DNA from: Clostridiales bacterium
GTDB taxonomy: Bacteria; Bacillota; Clostridia; Christensenellales; CAG-138
Direction of reading: 5' to 3'
NCBI GenBank assembly: GCA_004558825.1
Contig: SFDB01000041.1
Span: forward strand, 1-5,909
Length of the DNA stretch: 5,909 nt
Shown: positions 4,250 to 5,909 of the stretch, one piece after another
How the letters are laid out: each line of letters opens with the position of its first letter
How positions within the stretch are numbered: position 1 is the first letter of the stretch
Position numbers and translations under genes: made by a program
The notes under the pieces: model-generated
What the model was told of the DNA's origin: nothing
Seen by the model: the letters and a program-made list of their open reading frames with translations, nothing else
The model's database searches: none

Positions 4250-5909
4250 TCAAGACTTAGAAACCTTGAACGCGCCGCGCCAGTCCTCTGCGATAGCGCC
4301 GAAACTGATGAAACCGTCAATATTTAAACCTAGGCGCCCGATTTCGTAATCGTTAGAACGAACGGTGGGCGTCTGTTGACCGTGAAGGAATCCGATTTCG
4401 AACGCCGCACACTGCGCCGGATCGGCGAACAGATACCACGAAGAATCACTGTTCCCCGCCATTTCTGAGAATTGAAGCTGAGGGGCAGAAATGACGTTAA
4501 AAAGATTTTCGAACGGGTTATAAGTTCCGGTGTAGGTAGTGCTTCCGTTATTCAAGCTGGAGCTACTGACCAACGTTCGGGCCGCGAATTCTAGGGCCGG
4601 AGGCACCACTAAGAACTTCGGCGTTACCGCGACCGATTCCCCGCCCTTCTTAGCACGGACGGTGAACGCCTGGATGGCCTTTTGAAGGGTCGTCGCCGTT
4701 GGCGTGGGGTCGGTCTCGGATAGGGTGTTCTTGTGGCTTGTGCCATAGAAATCTTGACCATCAACCGCCTTACCAGGATTCATGACCAAACCCCAACAAA
4801 CGCGGTTAAGCGCTTCCTCAGCGCCATACGCGATTTGTTGCATAATATCCGCGTATGCGCCCACGGCCTCACCATTGACTATTGATTGATAAGATAGGAC
4901 GTACTGCCGACCGTATGTTTTCGCCTGAAGTTCCCACGTATAGGCCTCTTGATAGCCATGCGGCAGGCCTTCCCCTTCCTGTACCTCCTGAAAAGCAAAG
5001 GTCGAATCTATACGAAAACGGGGAGACTTCCTGAAGTCGTTTAAAGAGCTAATCTTGAAGAACGGGGCCCAGCGTCTTTCATAGTTGCCCAACGCCTCAA
5101 GCAGTAGCGTGTCTCCGCATTTGGAAAGAACGCCAGATAGCCCTTGCGTAGAGATAGCCGCTTGCAACCATGCTCGACCGTCGCCGCGTTCGTAGGCGGT
5201 AGGCGTCCAACCTGTAGCGCCTTCGACGATTCCGCGGAAGTCAGAACAGCACAAGGCGTCGGCGGCCTCCAACTCTGCGGGGGTAAATCTCGCCATGTCG
5301 AAATTTACGCCCGCGGCTTTTAAAATCGCCGCCGTCGCGACGTTCGCGCGGTCAATCCGCGTCTGAGCTTGAGGCGTCGGAATCGACGCGCGGGAGTGTC
5401 TCACCGCGTCCAGCGCGTCGGCGGTCTTAAGTTCTTTGTTATCTTGCATTTTTGCTCCTTCTAGTTCATTTGTTTCGAGAGGCTCGCCCGGCGTTTGAGG
5501 CGGTGAAATAACCTTAGCGGATGTGTCCTTGTCAGCGCCGAAAGTGCAAACGCTAACTTCCCATATCTCAATGGCGGTAGCCACTTTAAGCGGCCCCACT
5601 TCGTCGCGACCATTGACGGTGAGCGTCTCACCTTCCGGGACTTCCAGCACATCCTGGACGACGAACCCAAGGGACGCGTTCCATGGAAAGCCCGTCAAGG
5701 ACGATTCCGCCCACTGCTTGGCGCGTTTCGTAGCGCCATCAGCGATTCCACGCATTACGATTTTGGAACCGTCGACCGCGAAGGATTGAGTGTGTCCCAG
5801 CTGTTCGTCCCAGTCGTGGGAGTACAGGATGGGGACAACCTGACCACCCGCGCGTGTCGTAATCGTGCCGGATAGGTCGACCACCCAACGACCGTCCGGC
5901 CCCATGTCC
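4250..5909 (-). CDS. Prohead protease-major capsid fusion protein (Mu gpT/HK97-like capsid), 5' end beyond the window
   Basis: One ORF combines the head maturation protease and the capsid subunit. Counting the first visible Met (5905) as 1, residues 1-135 look like an HK97/U35-type serine protease: S-H-D (29-31, candidate catalytic His30), N-A-S-L-G-F (76-81, candidate Ser78) and W-E-V-S-V (115-119, candidate Glu116). After a Pro-rich linker (133-150), residues 153-551 form a 399-residue capsid part. Its first 60-100 residues are helical and Ala-rich, possibly a scaffolding arm. D-G-Q-D-F-Y-G-T-S-H (382-391) and K-F-L-V-V-P-P-A-L-E (430-439) recall the D-G-Q-N-F and L-V-V-P blocks of Mu gpT. 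The frame stays open upstream of 5905, no ribosome binding site is visible, and the protease part begins abruptly, so the true start is probably outside. A strong internal start precedes Met153. The cement gene follows after 20 bases. Confidence 0.88.
   Translation of the reverse strand, partial: DMGPDGRWVVDLSGTITTRAGGQVVPILYSHDWDEQLGHTQSFAVDGSKIVMRGIADGATKRAKQWAESSLTGFPWNASLGFVVQDVLEVPEGETLTVNGRDEVGPLKVATAIEIWEVSVCTFGADKDTSAKVISPPQTPGEPLETNELEGAKMQDNKELKTADALDAVRHSRASIPTPQAQTRIDRANVATAAILKAAGVNFDMARFTPAELEAADALCCSDFRGIVEGATGWTPTAYERGDGRAWLQAAISTQGLSGVLSKCGDTLLLEALGNYERRWAPFFKISSLNDFRKSPRFRIDSTFAFQEVQEGEGLPHGYQEAYTWELQAKTYGRQYVLSYQSIVNGEAVGAYADIMQQIAYGAEEALNRVCWGLVMNPGKAVDGQDFYGTSHKNTLSETDPTPTATTLQKAIQAFTVRAKKGGESVAVTPKFLVVPPALEFAARTLVSSSSLNNGSTTYTGTYNPFENLFNVISAPQLQFSEMAGNSDSSWYLFADPAQCAAFEIGFLHGQQTPTVRSNDYEIGRLGLNIDGFISFGAIAEDWRGAFKVSKS
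5447..5460 (-). promoter_or_regulatory. Strong internal ribosome binding site and ATG for a free-standing major capsid protein
   Basis: AAGGAG (5460-5455), a five-base CAAAA spacer and ATG (5449-5447) occur in frame exactly at the protease/capsid junction. It is the best ribosome binding site in the window. Initiation here would give a 399-residue capsid protein (4250-5449) alongside the longer fusion, comparable in logic to the internal start of lambda Nu3 within gene C. The signal is seen directly; its use is inferred. Confidence 0.65.

Noticed and set aside
5461..5789. Minus-strand ORF 5461-5670 and plus-strand ORF 5523-5789
   Set aside because: Both are out-of-frame shadows of the protease part of the fusion gene, whose catalytic motifs are visible.

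Overview
The window is a block of tailed-phage virion genes, read entirely from the minus strand, so transcription runs from high to low coordinates. It is a prophage or phage genome segment of the head-to-tail morphogenesis type. There are no RNA genes, transposases, integrases or host housekeeping genes to name the host. Base composition is mixed, and most starts carry AAGG/GAGG-type ribosome binding sites, so the host is a bacterium using Shine-Dalgarno initiation. I cannot place it more precisely.

In transcription order: (1) 5909-4250, a prohead protease fused in frame to a Mu gpT/HK97-like major capsid protein, with a strong internal ribosome binding site at the domain junction; (2) 4229-3840, a DUF2190-type capsid cement/decoration protein; (3) 3835-3491, a head-closure (head-tail joining) protein; (4) 3469-3005, a probable tail terminator/completion protein; (5) 3012-2425, an HK97 gp10/virion-morphogenesis-like neck protein; (6) 2415-1977, the tail tube protein, whose good ATG and ribosome binding site lie in a different frame from the rest of the protein; (7) 1976-1879, a 98-base gap with a long inverted repeat; (8) 1878-1192, a tail assembly chaperone that reads as one continuous two-domain ORF; (9) 1205 to the left edge, the N-terminal 401 residues of a TP901-type tape measure protein. 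The tape measure gene has no stop inside the window, so a simple closed-ORF search misses it.

The genes form one tightly packed operon with gaps of 4-21 bases or short overlaps, apart from the 98-base gap before the chaperone. The protease/capsid fusion and cement protein build the head. The three small proteins form the connector and tail end. The tube, chaperone and tape measure build a long tail. No sheath gene lies between neck and tube, which points to a non-contractile siphovirus tail even though the capsid resembles that of Mu.

The most notable signals concern translation. The chaperone has a perfectly phased A_AAA_AAA slippery heptamer at its domain boundary, in an arrangement reversed from the usual G/GT system: the zero frame makes the long form and a -1 slip would make the short form. 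A 13-bp inverted repeat lies just upstream of it. The heptamer CAAGGGG/CCCCTTG occurs six times between 1131 and 1956 and, by eye, nowhere else in the window; four of these copies form the cores of two inverted repeats. The capsid gene has an in-frame internal start, and the tail tube gene needs a +1 frame change within its first 13 codons.
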